From the NCBI GenBank assembly GCA_026713865.1, contig JAPONQ010000042.1:1-64000 (forward strand): DNA of 64,000 nt. Reading direction: 5' to 3'. Under the pieces are notes generated by a model. That model ran no database searches. It was not told the DNA's origin and saw only the letters and a list, made by a program, of their open reading frames with translations. Positions 28,345 to 37,731 of the stretch are shown here, one piece after another. The DNA is from Chloroflexota bacterium (lineage in GTDB: Bacteria; Chloroflexota; Dehalococcoidia; UBA2979). The translations under genes and the position numbers were made by a program. Within the stretch, counting starts at the first letter, position 1. The number at the start of each line of letters is the position of its first letter.

Positions 28345-29136
28345 CTAGCCGATCGCCGGACGCTCGCCGCCGGGCGGAATCAGCTCCCCGAGGTTTGCGA
28401 TCGCGTCGTCCCGTCCCGACGAGCCGCTCCGGTCGATCAGCAGCGCCGCCATACCGGCCCGGCGCGGTCCCGCGACATCGTGTTCCCAGGAGTCACCGAC
28501 GAAGAGTGCCTCGCCGGCCGCGACGCCGGCTTCACGCAGGGCCGCCGCGTAGACGGCGGGATGAGGCTTGCGGTAGCCGATACGAGCGCTCGTCAGCACC
28601 GACTCGATGAGCCCGTCGAGCCCGAGCGAGCTCGCCACCTCCGGCAACTCCCAGAGGTGATTCGACACGATATAGCAGCGCACGCCGCTCGCTGTGAGGG
28701 CGCTCAGGGCGGGCCGGGTGTCGTCGAAGAGGCGAAAGTGGCGCGGGTCGCTCTCGATCTCGGTGACGCGGTCCGCGATCGGTTCGATTACGCTGCCCGT
28801 CACCCCGGCCGCGGCCAGTCGCCGACGCGTGAGCGCGATGCGCAGCCGGCGGTAGCTGGCGGCGTCGGTGGATGCCGCCGAGTGGTCGACGCCCACCGGC
28901 GTGCGCCACTCCTCCCAGGCGTCTTCGATCCAGGGTCGTCGCGCTTCCCCGTCGAGGGCTGCCCGTTCGAGGCTCACGCCGTACTCGGCCGCAGCCTGCT
29001 CGTAGAGGGCGACGTGCTCCGGCTCATAGCAACCGAGCGTGTCGTGGAAGTCGAAGAAGACGACGCGTGGAGGCACCTCTCCACGATACCGCCGGGCGCC
29101 CGTAGCGGCAGGGTCATCGACACGGATGCCGCTCAC
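28345..29136 (-). CDS. HAD-superfamily hydrolase
   Basis: 263 residues. Motif I is FFDFHDTLG, with His where most HADs have the second Asp. Motif II Ser is in YIVSNHLWE, motif III Lys in RIGYRKPHP, and motif IV is FVGDSWEHDVAG. The helical cap lies between motifs I and II (C1 type). The substrate is unknown and probably a small phosphate ester. GTG 29136 overlaps the mfd stop (GTGA). A second GTG at 29076, just before motif I, is an alternative start. Confidence 0.78.
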   Translation of the reverse strand: MSGIRVDDPAATGARRYRGEVPPRVVFFDFHDTLGCYEPEHVALYEQAAAEYGVSLERAALDGEARRPWIEDAWEEWRTPVGVDHSAASTDAASYRRLRIALTRRRLAAAGVTGSVIEPIADRVTEIESDPRHFRLFDDTRPALSALTASGVRCYIVSNHLWELPEVASSLGLDGLIESVLTSARIGYRKPHPAVYAAALREAGVAAGEALFVGDSWEHDVAGPRRAGMAALLIDRSGSSGRDDAIANLGELIPPGGERPAIG

Positions 29137-32100
29137 TGCGCCGGACCGTGTCCGGCCTGCCTTCGCGGTCCGCCGTGCCCCGTGCGCCCGGACGCCGACG
29201 TCCCGACGGGACGAGGGGTGGCGCGTCGCATTGCCGGCGCCGGCGGATCCTCCGGTCGGGGCGAGGAGTCGTCCGGCGAGGAGGCGGGATGCGCCGCAGC
29301 GACCGATCCCGGCGCCTGTCCCGGGCCGGTCCGCTCGGGCTCACCGGCAAGCAGGGACAGCAGCGACTCGAGCGAGCGCAGCCACTCGTCGCCGAGCGCC
29401 GAGCGCTCGACGCGCAGGTGCGTGCGTCCGCGCCGAACGGGGGCGGGGAGGGCGGGCAGACGTCGCTCGGCGAACCGGTGCTCCTCGCTGGCAGTGACGA
29501 TGATCTCGCTTCCCTGCCCGCGGACGGCGACGATCTCCGCGGCGCGGGCGAGAAGCCTCAGCCGGACGAGCGTGTGCAGCTGCTGGAGGGCGGCAGGCGG
29601 CGGCCCGAAGCGATCCCGGATCTCTCGCTCGAGTTCGTCCGCCTCCTGGAGCGTCGTCAGTCCCGCGATCTGCTGGTACAGGGCGATCCGCGCCTCGATC
29701 TCGGCGACGTGACTCTCCGGGATGAAGGCCGCGACCGGGAGGTCCAGGACGACATCGCTCTCGCGGCGCGCCCCGATGGTTGCCGGCGCCCGCGACGGTG
29801 CGGCCGCCGCGCCCCCGGCCGCCGCGTGCGACGCCTTCATCGAGTCGACGGCCTCGGCGAGCATCTGCGTGTAGAGGTCGAAGCCCACCGCCGCGATCTG
29901 CCCGCTCTGCTCGGCGCCCAGCAGGTTGCCGGCACCGCGGATCTCCAGATCCCGCAGCGCGACCTGAAAGCCCGATCCGAGCTCGCTCGCCTCGAAGATC
30001 GTCGCAAGCCGCTGCTGGGCCGCCTCCGTGAGGGCGCGGTTCCGGTGGTAGAGGAGGTACGCGTACGCGTGGTGCGAGCCGCGGCCCACGCGTCCGCGGA
30101 GCTGGTAGAGCTGGGCGAGACCCAGCGCATCGGCGCCGTCCACGATCAGCGTGTTCACGCGCGGGTTGTCGAGGCCGGACTCAATGATCGTCGTGCAGAC
30201 CAGGACGTCGTAGGCCCCCTCCGCGAATCGCTCCATGACGCTCTCGAGGAGGCGTTCCGGCATCTGGCCGTGGGCCACGGCGACACGAGCCTCGGGGACG
30301 AGCTCGCGGAACCGCTCGGCGTAGGAGGCGATCGAGCGGACGCGGTTGTGCACCAGGTAGGTCTGGCCGCCCCGCTCCATCTCGTGGAGCACGGCGTCCC
30401 GGGCGAGCTGCGGGTCCCACTCGGAGACGTAGGTCCGGACCGCTTGGCGTCCCTCCGGCGCGCTCTCCATCATCGAGAGGTCACGGACGCCGGCGAGGGC
30501 CATGTGAAGCGTGCGCGGAATTGGCGTCGCCGAGAGCGTCAGCACGTCCACCTCCAGACGCATCCGCTTCAGTCGCTCCTTATGGTGCACGCCGAAGCGC
30601 TGCTCCTCGTCGATCACGACGAGGCCGAGGTTGGCAAAGTCGACGTCGGGCGAGAGCAGGCGGTGGGTCCCGATCAGCACATCAACCCTGCCCGCCCGCG
30701 CGCCCTCCAGGATCTCCTCTACCTCGGAGTCGGTGCGGAAGCGGGAGAGCGCCTCGACCTGGACGGGAAAGGCGCCGAGCCGCTCCCGGAACGTCCGCAG
30801 GTGCTGCTGGGCGAGCACGGTCGTGGGGACCAGCACGGCTACCTGGTGGCCGTCCCGTACGGCCTTGAAGGCGGCGCGCACGGCGACCTCCGTCTTCCCG
30901 AAGCCGACGTCGCCGCAAATCACCCGATCCATCGGGAGCGGTCTCTCCATGTCGGCCTTCACTGCCGCGATGGCCGCTCGCTGGTCGTGCGTCTCCTCGT
31001 ACGGAAATGCCGCCTCGAGCTCGTGCTGCCACTCGTCGTCCGGGGGGAACGCACGGCCGTGGAGCAGCTGTCGCGCGGCGTAGAGCTGGACCAGCTCGGC
31101 CGCAACGCGCACGACGGCACTCCGTGCCCGTGCCCGTGCGCGGCTCCATTCCGCCGTGCCGAGCCGGGTGAGGTGCGGAGCCTGATCGGAGGGACCGACG
31201 TAGCGGGCGACGCGGTCCAGCTGCTCGATCGGGACGTAGATGCGGTCCGCGCCCGCATAGCGTAGCTCGACGTAATCGCGTTCCTCGCCCGATACCTCGC
31301 GCCGAACGAGTCCGCCGAAGCGCGCGATGCCGTGATCGGCGTGGACGACGAAGTCGCCCGGGGAGACGTCGGCGAGGAACCGGGCGCGGCGGGTCGGTCG
31401 TCTGGTGAGCGGGCGGGCCTGCTGGGTGAGGCCGAAGAGTTCGCGGTCGGTGACGAGCGAGACGGCGCCTATGGCCCTGCGCAGCTCCCAGCCGTCGGGC
31501 AGCGCGCCCTGGACGAGTGCCAGCTGGCCGCGCGCCGGCGCCGCGTCGAGCCCGACCTCCACGACGGCGTCGATTCCGGCCTCCTGGAGCAGTTCGCGGT
31601 AGCGCTGCGCCTGCTGAGTCACGACCACCACCTGGTCGCCACGCTGCAGCTGGCGTGCGGCGTCGGCCGCGTGATGGTCGAGCCGGCCCGCGTAGCCGGC
31701 CGCCGGCCGGAACGGGAAGCGCCGCTCATCCGATCCGCGACCGGTCGCCCAGCGAGCGAGCAGCGCCCGGGACGCCCGCCCCTCGATCGCGTAGCTGAGG
31801 TCGGCCAGGGGCGCATGCGGCAACGGCGCGCCCGCCGGAAGCTGACGACGGTCAGCGAGCTCTGCGGCGCGCTCGCGGGCGAGCTCGTCGAGATCGGCCG
31901 ACGCCGCCTCGACGGCTTCGCGTTCGTCAACGATGAGGAGGCCGTCGTGAGGAAGATGATCGAGCAGCGTCGGCCGCTCGAGGAGGGGGCCGTAGAGCGA
32001 TGCCACCGGCAACGCGCCGCTGCGCAGGGCCGCGATCTCGGACTCGAGCTCTTCGGACCACTCGCGGCCTGCACCGCGGCTGGCGAGCCGGGCGGCGAGG

Positions 32101-32843
32101 GCCACCAGCTCCTCGCGGGAGGCGAGCCACTCGGTCGCGGGGCCGAGGTCGACGCTCGCGAGTCTGATGGTCGTCCTCTGGGTGACCGGGTCGAAGGCGC
32201 GGATCGACTCGACGGTGTCCCCGTACCACTCGATGCGGACCGGGGCGTCGCGGTCAGGGGGGAAGATGTCGATCAGGCCGCCCCGCCGCGCTGCGTCGCC
32301 GGGCCCTTCAACGAGCGGGCCCAGCGCGTAGCCGGCCTCGACCAGCCCTCTCGCGAGGGCATCGAGCGGCACCCGCTCGCCGACCGTGACCGTCCCCGGG
32401 CCGCGGGAGAGATCGGCGGGCGCGAGCGTGCGCTCGACCGCGGCCGCCGTGGACGCGACGACCAGCGGTGGCTCCGCCTCGGAGCCGCTGGCCAGGCGCC
32501 GGAGCGCCGCGATGCGTCGGGCGGTCGCAGCCGGTGACGGACCGCGCTGGTAGGGGAGAGCCCCCCTCGCGGGGAGGTGGACCGCGGCATCGCCGACCCA
32601 GGATGCGAGCTGCTCCGCGAAGCTCTCGGCATCGTCTTCGCGCGGGAGCACAAGGACGGTCGGCCGTTTCAGAGTCCGCCAGAGCAGGGCGGCCACCACC
32701 GGCTTCGCCGCATCGATCACGCCGATCACGACCGGTCGTCCGTCCCGCAGGCGCGCCGCCGCCCGTGCGAGATCGTCCGTGTCGCCGAGCGCCTCGAGCA
32801 GCGGCCGCAGATCCACGCGCGAACCCTCGTCCCGTGCGTCCAC
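29133..32843 (-). CDS. mfd: Transcription-repair coupling factor
   Basis: Displaces RNA polymerase stalled at lesions and recruits UvrA. 1236 residues, close to the usual 1150-1200. The UvrB-like N-terminus is followed by the RNAP-interaction domain with LTRRPTRRARFLADVSPGDF, then FVVHADHGIARFGGL and GADRIYVPIEQLD. The RecG-like motor has Walker A CGDVGFGKTEVA and Walker B VVIDEEQRFGV. It then shows LTLSATPIPRT and QLRGRVGRGSHHAYAY. The C-terminal TRCF domain ends in an Ala/Pro/Ser-rich tail. GTG 32843 lies 6 bp from a strong hairpin; a second GTG nine codons later may be the real start. Confidence 0.97.
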   Translation of the reverse strand: MDARDEGSRVDLRPLLEALGDTDDLARAAARLRDGRPVVIGVIDAAKPVVAALLWRTLKRPTVLVLPREDDAESFAEQLASWVGDAAVHLPARGALPYQRGPSPAATARRIAALRRLASGSEAEPPLVVASTAAAVERTLAPADLSRGPGTVTVGERVPLDALARGLVEAGYALGPLVEGPGDAARRGGLIDIFPPDRDAPVRIEWYGDTVESIRAFDPVTQRTTIRLASVDLGPATEWLASREELVALAARLASRGAGREWSEELESEIAALRSGALPVASLYGPLLERPTLLDHLPHDGLLIVDEREAVEAASADLDELARERAAELADRRQLPAGAPLPHAPLADLSYAIEGRASRALLARWATGRGSDERRFPFRPAAGYAGRLDHHAADAARQLQRGDQVVVVTQQAQRYRELLQEAGIDAVVEVGLDAAPARGQLALVQGALPDGWELRRAIGAVSLVTDRELFGLTQQARPLTRRPTRRARFLADVSPGDFVVHADHGIARFGGLVRREVSGEERDYVELRYAGADRIYVPIEQLDRVARYVGPSDQAPHLTRLGTAEWSRARARARSAVVRVAAELVQLYAARQLLHGRAFPPDDEWQHELEAAFPYEETHDQRAAIAAVKADMERPLPMDRVICGDVGFGKTEVAVRAAFKAVRDGHQVAVLVPTTVLAQQHLRTFRERLGAFPVQVEALSRFRTDSEVEEILEGARAGRVDVLIGTHRLLSPDVDFANLGLVVIDEEQRFGVHHKERLKRMRLEVDVLTLSATPIPRTLHMALAGVRDLSMMESAPEGRQAVRTYVSEWDPQLARDAVLHEMERGGQTYLVHNRVRSIASYAERFRELVPEARVAVAHGQMPERLLESVMERFAEGAYDVLVCTTIIESGLDNPRVNTLIVDGADALGLAQLYQLRGRVGRGSHHAYAYLLYHRNRALTEAAQQRLATIFEASELGSGFQVALRDLEIRGAGNLLGAEQSGQIAAVGFDLYTQMLAEAVDSMKASHAAAGGAAAAPSRAPATIGARRESDVVLDLPVAAFIPESHVAEIEARIALYQQIAGLTTLQEADELEREIRDRFGPPPAALQQLHTLVRLRLLARAAEIVAVRGQGSEIIVTASEEHRFAERRLPALPAPVRRGRTHLRVERSALGDEWLRSLESLLSLLAGEPERTGPGQAPGSVAAAHPASSPDDSSPRPEDPPAPAMRRATPRPVGTSASGRTGHGGPRRQAGHGPAQ

Positions 32844-32848
32844 ATGAA

Positions 32849-32877
32849 CGGGGGGACGTGGCGTCCACGTCCCCCCG
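32849..32877 (-). terminator. 13-bp hairpin between pth and mfd
   Basis: A perfect stem CGGGGGGACGTGG / CCACGTCCCCCCG with a 3-base loop, directly upstream of the first mfd GTG and 67 bp after the pth stop. There is no T-tract. It probably ends pth transcription or attenuates mfd; if it is in the mfd leader it would mask the ribosome site of the first GTG. Confidence 0.55.
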
Positions 32878-32943
32878 AGCGGGCGCTGACATCGATGCGT
32901 TCAGTGTAGCCCCGGGGCCGCCGGGCGACGCCCGGGGCCCGCC

Positions 32944-33705
32944 CTATCCGCCGGGCGGGGCGTTCTCACCGGCGCCGCGTCCTCCCGGGGCGTCGCCGCG
33001 GTTGAAGTGCCGCATCGCCGCCTCCAGGCCGTGTGCCACGGCGTATTCGACGGCGTGGGCGGCGAGCTCGACGCCGGCGTCCAGAGCGCGGCGCTCGGCG
33101 GGGGTCGGTTGCGCCAGCACCCATGAGGCGACGCGATCCGGATCGCGGACGGGACCGCCGTCGTCGTAGGGGCGGTCGATCCCGACGCGGACGCGCGGGA
33201 CATCCGTCCCACCGAGCGCGTCGAGCACCGACTTCACGCCGCGATTGCCGCCGTACCCGCCGCCGGGGCGCAGGCGAACACGCCCCGTCTGCAGGTCGAG
33301 ATCGTCGTACACGAGGAGCAGCTGCGCCCGGTCGAGCCCCCGTCGCCGCGCCTCCGCGGCGACCGGCGGACCGCTCTCGTTCATGTACGCCCGCGGGCGG
33401 ATCAGATGCAGCTTCCGGCCGCTGAGGCGGATCGTGGCCCGGTCGACGCGGCCGTGGCGCTTGAACGCGGCCCCGTGCCGCCGGGCGAGCAGCGCGACGC
33501 AGCGGGCCCCCACGTTGTGCCTCGTCCCTCCGTACTCAGGGCCCGGATTCCCGAGACCGACGACGAGTACCGGGAACTGATCCGCGGCCGACCGGCTCGG
33601 CTCCCCGGCACGGGGATCGGGGCCGGCCGCGGCGGGTGCCGGCTTCGCGGGCGCCGCTCGCCCGGATCCGCGACCGCCAAAGAACGCGGCGAATCGTGTG
33701 GGCAT
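32944..33705 (-). CDS. pth: Peptidyl-tRNA hydrolase
   Basis: Releases tRNA from peptidyl-tRNAs dropped by ribosomes. 253 residues from ATG 33705. The first 45 residues are an Ala/Pro/Gly-rich extension before the conserved VVGLGNPGPEYGGTRHNVG, which holds the catalytic His of RHN. PRAYMNESG supplies the substrate-binding Asn. LLVYDDLDLQTGRVRLR contains the catalytic Asp. GGYGGNRGVKSVL replaces the usual GGHNGL-type loop, with Gly in place of His. The C-terminus is again low-complexity. Confidence 0.93.
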   Translation of the reverse strand: MPTRFAAFFGGRGSGRAAPAKPAPAAAGPDPRAGEPSRSAADQFPVLVVGLGNPGPEYGGTRHNVGARCVALLARRHGAAFKRHGRVDRATIRLSGRKLHLIRPRAYMNESGPPVAAEARRRGLDRAQLLLVYDDLDLQTGRVRLRPGGGYGGNRGVKSVLDALGGTDVPRVRVGIDRPYDDGGPVRDPDRVASWVLAQPTPAERRALDAGVELAAHAVEYAVAHGLEAAMRHFNRGDAPGGRGAGENAPPGG

Positions 33706-33893
33706 GGCCTGATGGTCAGCAACTCGACCATCCCGCGCAACCGGCCCCCCTCGGCGGCAGTGCGGGCGGCGGCCGCGCGGCGGCCCTGGCGTGGCCCCCT
33801 TCGCTGTTGCCGGTGGCTCACGGACGCTCCTATGCTGCGGCCACGCCGCGCCTGGCGGCGCCGCGTCGTGGAGTCTCGAGGGGGACGGATCGC

Positions 33894-34622
33894 ATGAGCG
33901 AGGCACCGGCAGAGATCGTGGCCTCGGCACGGGCCGCCGGCCGCACGTTGCTGAGCGAGGTCGAGTCGAAGGCGCTCCTGGCGGCGGCCGGCATCCCCGT
34001 CACGGAGGCCCGGCTCGCCACCTCCCCCGGCGAGGCCGCGGCGATAGCCGGGGAGTTCGGCTTCCCTGTCGTGCTGAAGATCGCCTCGACCGAGGTCGCG
34101 CACAAGTCGGATGTCGGAGGAGTGCTCGTCGGCGTCGCCGACGAGGCGGCGGCGGGCGAGGGCTACGACGGTATCGTCGCCGCGGTCGGCCGCGCCGCGC
34201 CGGGGGCGACCGTCGACGGTGTGTCGGTGCAGCGGCAGGCGGAGGCCGGGGTCGAGGGGATCGTCGGGGTGACCAGCGATCCCCAGTTCGGGCCGGTCGT
34301 GATGTTCGGGCTCGGCGGCATCTTCGTCGAGGTGCTGAAGGATGTCGCGTTCCGGCTGGTCCCCCTCGCGCCTCGCGATGCGGCGCAGATGGTCCGGGAG
34401 ATCCGCGGCCTGCCGGTGCTGGAGGGCACGCGGGGCCAGCCCGGCGTGGACCTCGAGGCGCTCGAGCGACTGCTACTCTCGGTATCGGCCTTCATCGAGG
34501 CCCATCCCGAGGTCGTCGAGCTCGATCTGAACCCCGTCTTCGCCTACCCGGTCGGCCACCCCGCCGGTGGCGCCGTTGCCGTCGATGCCCGCGTGGTCCT
34601 GGGCGAGGCGGTGCCGGCATGA
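33894..34622 (+). CDS. ADP-forming acyl-CoA synthetase, beta (ATP-grasp) subunit
   Basis: 242 residues from ATG 33894. The ATP-grasp domain of the acetate-CoA ligase (ADP-forming) family interconverts acyl-CoA + ADP + Pi with acid + CoA + ATP. It opens with LLSEVESKALLAAAGIPVT, then FPVVLKIAS, VAHKSDVGGVLVGV (holding the His that relays phosphate), PQFGPVVMFGLGGIFVEVL and ELDLNPVFAYP. It overlaps the alpha subunit by 4 bp (ATGA), so the two are co-translated. A substrate-level ATP-yielding step fits a heterotrophic or fermentative lifestyle. Confidence 0.88.
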   Translation: MSEAPAEIVASARAAGRTLLSEVESKALLAAAGIPVTEARLATSPGEAAAIAGEFGFPVVLKIASTEVAHKSDVGGVLVGVADEAAAGEGYDGIVAAVGRAAPGATVDGVSVQRQAEAGVEGIVGVTSDPQFGPVVMFGLGGIFVEVLKDVAFRLVPLAPRDAAQMVREIRGLPVLEGTRGQPGVDLEALERLLLSVSAFIEAHPEVVELDLNPVFAYPVGHPAGGAVAVDARVVLGEAVPA

Positions 34623-36115
34623 CGGCCGTCCCGCCCGCCGTGGGACGCATGCCGGTGGACCGTGCACGCCTCGATCGCATGCTCAACCCGCGCACGGTGG
34701 TCGTGGTGGGGGAGAAGGGGCCCGGCTACCAGTTCCTCAAGAGCCAGCTGGAGTACCGGGGGAACCTCTACTCCGTGCAGATCGACGAGAAGGAGATACC
34801 CGGCATCGAGGAGATGGGTGTCACAAACCTTAGCTCCCTCGGCGACGTGCCGGGCGAGGTCGACCTCGTCATCTCGGCGGTGCCCCGGCCGGTCGTGCCG
34901 CTGATCACGAGGCAGGCCATCGCACGCGGCGCTGCCGGCGTGCACTTCTTCACCGCGGGCTTCGCCGAGACCGGTGACGAGCAGGGCCTTGCACTGCAGG
35001 AGCAGCTCCTCGATCTGCTCCGTGAGGACGGGATGCCGGCGATCGGGCCGAACTGCATGGGCGTCTACAACCGTGCGCTCGGCCTCCGTTTCCATCCCGC
35101 CCAGGACGTTGGGGGTGACGATCCGGAGGAGGGATCGCTCGCGATCCTCTCCCAGAGCGGGACGCACGGCGTGAACCTCACCGTGGGCGCCCAGCGGGCC
35201 GGCGTGCGCGTCGGGCGCACCATCTCCTTCGGCAACGCGCTCGTCGTCAGCGAGAGCGACCTGCTGGCCTACCTGCGGGATGACGCGAGCACGAATGCGA
35301 TCGCGATCTACCTGGAGGGCGTGCGCGAGGGCCGGCGCTTCTTCGAACTTCTCCGCGAGACCGCCCGCCTCAAGCCCGTCGTCGTCTGGCGCGGGGGCGA
35401 GTCGCATGCCGGCGCCCGCGCGGTGCGCTCGCATACCGGCTCGCTCGCCTCGGAGAAGGCCATCTGGGACGCCATGGTGCGGCAGGCCGGCGCCACCCCC
35501 GCCGGCTCGCTCGACGATGCCGTGGACGCCGTCGCCGCCCTCGCCCACACCGATGCCCCCTCGGGCCGCCGCCTCGCGCTGATCACGATGACCGGCGGAC
35601 AGTCGGTGGCGATCACCGACGAGTTCGAGCGGGCCGGTTTCGAGGTTCCGGAGCTGGGCGCGGCCTCCTACGAGACACTCGCCCAGTTCTACAACGTCAT
35701 CGGAGGCTCCTACCGCAACCCCTTCGACGCCGGCGGGACGATCCGCGAACTCGAGAACCTCGGGCGGCTGCTCGAGGTCGTCGAGGCAGACCCCGCCATC
35801 GACGGCGGTGTCGCCATTGACCTCAACGTGCGCCTCTTCGCCGACGAGCCGGAGCAGTTCACGCGCATGCTGGATGCGCTGGAGCGCTTCCGCGAGCAAA
35901 GCGGCCAGCCCGTGATCGCGACGCTGCACGTGCTGGTGGCGACGCTCCAGATGACCGATCGCGAGGACGAGTCGCGCGAGGCGGTCCTCGCCCGCGCGCG
36001 CGAGCAGATCGTTGGGCGCGGATTCGCGGCCTACCCGGACTTTCGCCGTGCCGCCGCCGCCCTGCGGCGCGTCGTCGATTACCAGGAGTGGCGGTCGGCG
36101 ACGGGAGGCGCGTGA
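34619..36115 (+). CDS. ADP-forming acyl-CoA synthetase, alpha (CoA-binding) subunit
   Basis: 498 residues from ATG 34619. The N-terminal Rossmann CoA-binding domain (MLNPRTVVVVGEKGPGYQ) is followed by two succinyl-CoA-synthetase-like domains: IGPNCMGVYN, LAILSQSGTHGVNL, GRTISFGNALVVSESDLLAYL and ALITMTGGQSVAITDEFE. The phosphorylatable His is in AVRSHTGSLASEK. Acyl-group preference cannot be told from sequence. It pairs with the beta subunit just upstream and overlaps the cysteine desulfurase downstream (GTGA). Confidence 0.88.
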   Translation: MTAVPPAVGRMPVDRARLDRMLNPRTVVVVGEKGPGYQFLKSQLEYRGNLYSVQIDEKEIPGIEEMGVTNLSSLGDVPGEVDLVISAVPRPVVPLITRQAIARGAAGVHFFTAGFAETGDEQGLALQEQLLDLLREDGMPAIGPNCMGVYNRALGLRFHPAQDVGGDDPEEGSLAILSQSGTHGVNLTVGAQRAGVRVGRTISFGNALVVSESDLLAYLRDDASTNAIAIYLEGVREGRRFFELLRETARLKPVVVWRGGESHAGARAVRSHTGSLASEKAIWDAMVRQAGATPAGSLDDAVDAVAALAHTDAPSGRRLALITMTGGQSVAITDEFERAGFEVPELGAASYETLAQFYNVIGGSYRNPFDAGGTIRELENLGRLLEVVEADPAIDGGVAIDLNVRLFADEPEQFTRMLDALERFREQSGQPVIATLHVLVATLQMTDREDESREAVLARAREQIVGRGFAAYPDFRRAAAALRRVVDYQEWRSATGGA

Positions 36116-37398
36116 GCATTCCGCCCTCTCGCGATGTGGACGGACCGGCGGTGGAGAGCAACCCCCAGATCCCGCGCCTTTATCTCGACAACGCGGCGTC
36201 GGCACCGACCCGCCCCGAGGCGGTCGAGGCGATGATTCCCTTCCTCGGAATGGGCGCGACGAACCCGTCGGCGCTGCATGCCAGCGGCCGGCGAGCCCGC
36301 GAGGGGCTGGAGCGGGCCCGCGAGCAGGTCGCGGCCGTGCTCGGCGCGACGCCCGAGGAGGTGGTCTTCACCTCGGGCGGTACCGAGAGCATCAACGCCG
36401 CGATCAAGGGCGTGGCGATCGCCCAGCGCGATGCCGGAGTCGGCTCCCACCTCGTCACGACCGAGGTCGAGCACCACGCGGTGCTGCACTCGATGCACTA
36501 CCTGGAGCGGTTCGGCTTTGAGGTCGACTACATCCCCGTCGATGGGGAGGGACGCATCGATCCGGCCGCAGTCGGAGCAGCGATGCGCCCGGACACGGCG
36601 CTCGTCTCGGCGATGTACGCGAACAACGAGGTCGGGACGATCCAACCGATCGTCGAGATCGGTGGGCAGGTGCGTGCCCGCTCGGCTGCCCTCGGTCGCC
36701 GCGTCCCGCTGCACACGGACGCCGTGCAGGCGGCGAGCAGCCTCACACTGGACGTCGACAGCCTCGGCGTCGACTCGCTCTCGCTCTCCGGCCATAAGTT
36801 CGGCGCCCCCAAGGGCACGGGAGTTCTCTTCCTCCGCCGGGGCGTGCCGTTTGTCGAGCAGCTCTCGGGCGGCGGGCAGGAGCGGCAGCGGCGCTCGGGA
36901 ACCGAGAACGTGGCGGGTGCCGTCGCGCTCGCGACGGCGCTGTCGCTGGCGCAGGCCGAGCGCGACGAGTTCGTGCGCCTCACGCGCTCGCTGCGCGACC
37001 GCCTGCTCGCCGGGCTGCTCGCGGCGTGTCCCGATGCACGCCTCAACGGATCGCGCGAGGGGCGGCTGCCCCACAATCTGCACCTCTGCTTCCCCGGAGT
37101 GGAGGGTGAGAGTGTGGTCCGGGCGCTCGATGAGCTCGGGATCGAGTGCTCGGCGGGCGCCGCCTGCACGTCGGGGGCCTGGGAGCCCTCGCACGTGCTG
37201 CTCGCGATGATGGTGCCCCTGGATTGGGCGGTCGGCTCCGTGCGGCTCACGCTTGCTCCCGATCTCTCCGCGGAACAGATCGATCGCGTCATCCGCGAGC
37301 TCCCGCGGGTCGTGCATCGGCTTCGGGACGAGGGCGGGCCGCGCTCCGGCGCGACCGCATCCACGCCGGCGACGTCCGCGCAGGGCGCAGCGCCGTAA
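36112..37398 (+). CDS. Cysteine desulfurase (NifS/IscS type)
   Basis: PLP enzyme that turns cysteine into alanine and a persulfide for Fe-S cluster or thiolation pathways. 428 residues from GTG 36112. YLDNAASAPTRPEA, FTSGGTESINAAIKG and TTEVEHHAVLHS form the PLP site. Lys229 in SLSGHKFGAPKGTG is the Schiff-base residue, and Cys352 in CSAGAACTSGAWEPS the persulfide carrier. The long cysteine loop makes it IscS/NifS-like (type I) rather than SufS. The IscU-like scaffold lies 14 kb away. It is coupled to the acyl-CoA synthetase genes by overlap. Confidence 0.92.
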   Translation: MSIPPSRDVDGPAVESNPQIPRLYLDNAASAPTRPEAVEAMIPFLGMGATNPSALHASGRRAREGLERAREQVAAVLGATPEEVVFTSGGTESINAAIKGVAIAQRDAGVGSHLVTTEVEHHAVLHSMHYLERFGFEVDYIPVDGEGRIDPAAVGAAMRPDTALVSAMYANNEVGTIQPIVEIGGQVRARSAALGRRVPLHTDAVQAASSLTLDVDSLGVDSLSLSGHKFGAPKGTGVLFLRRGVPFVEQLSGGGQERQRRSGTENVAGAVALATALSLAQAERDEFVRLTRSLRDRLLAGLLAACPDARLNGSREGRLPHNLHLCFPGVEGESVVRALDELGIECSAGAACTSGAWEPSHVLLAMMVPLDWAVGSVRLTLAPDLSAEQIDRVIRELPRVVHRLRDEGGPRSGATASTPATSAQGAAP

Positions 37399-37410
37399 CT
37401 GTATATGCTC

Positions 37411-37440
37411 TTTACAGATCACGGGGTCGCAAGCTATCAT
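37411..37440 (+). promoter_or_regulatory. Sigma-70-like promoter for the small HTH gene
   Basis: TTTACA (37411-37416), an 18-bp spacer and TATCAT (37435-37440), about 55 bp before the GTG at 37494. The local AT content is high for this genome. Confidence 0.55.
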
Positions 37441-37493
37441 CCGCGTACGTCGATGATCCCCGTCGGCGTGTCGCAACGACTGGATGACTCCCC

Positions 37494-37709
37494 GTGTCCG
37501 ACACCGTTTTTGACGACTACCTTGACCTGGTCGAGGCTGCCCGCGAGCTGAACATCCATCCCCAGAGCCTGCGCCGTCTCATCAAGCAGAAGCGCATCCC
37601 GGCAACGATGTTCGCCGGCAAGTACCTGATCGAGCGCGACAAGCTGGAGATCTTCAAGTCGAGCTACGACCCCCGTCCCGGACGCAAGCCGATCCGGCGC
37701 CTGCTCTGA
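37494..37709 (+). CDS. Small excisionase-family HTH DNA-binding protein
   Basis: 71 residues, GTG start. A MerR/AlpA-type winged HTH: DLVEAARELNIHPQSLRRLI, then KQKRIPATMFAGKYLIERDK, with a basic tail. No recombinase is nearby, so it is more likely a stand-alone regulator than an excisionase. It has its own promoter-like sequence and is convergent with pyrE, 22 bp apart. Confidence 0.75.
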   Translation: MSDTVFDDYLDLVEAARELNIHPQSLRRLIKQKRIPATMFAGKYLIERDKLEIFKSSYDPRPGRKPIRRLL

Positions 37710-37731
37710 GCCGGGTCGCTCCGCGCCGGCC

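Noticed and set aside
29148-31265. Long plus-strand open frame over mfd
   Set aside because: Antisense shadow of the intact Mfd gene.
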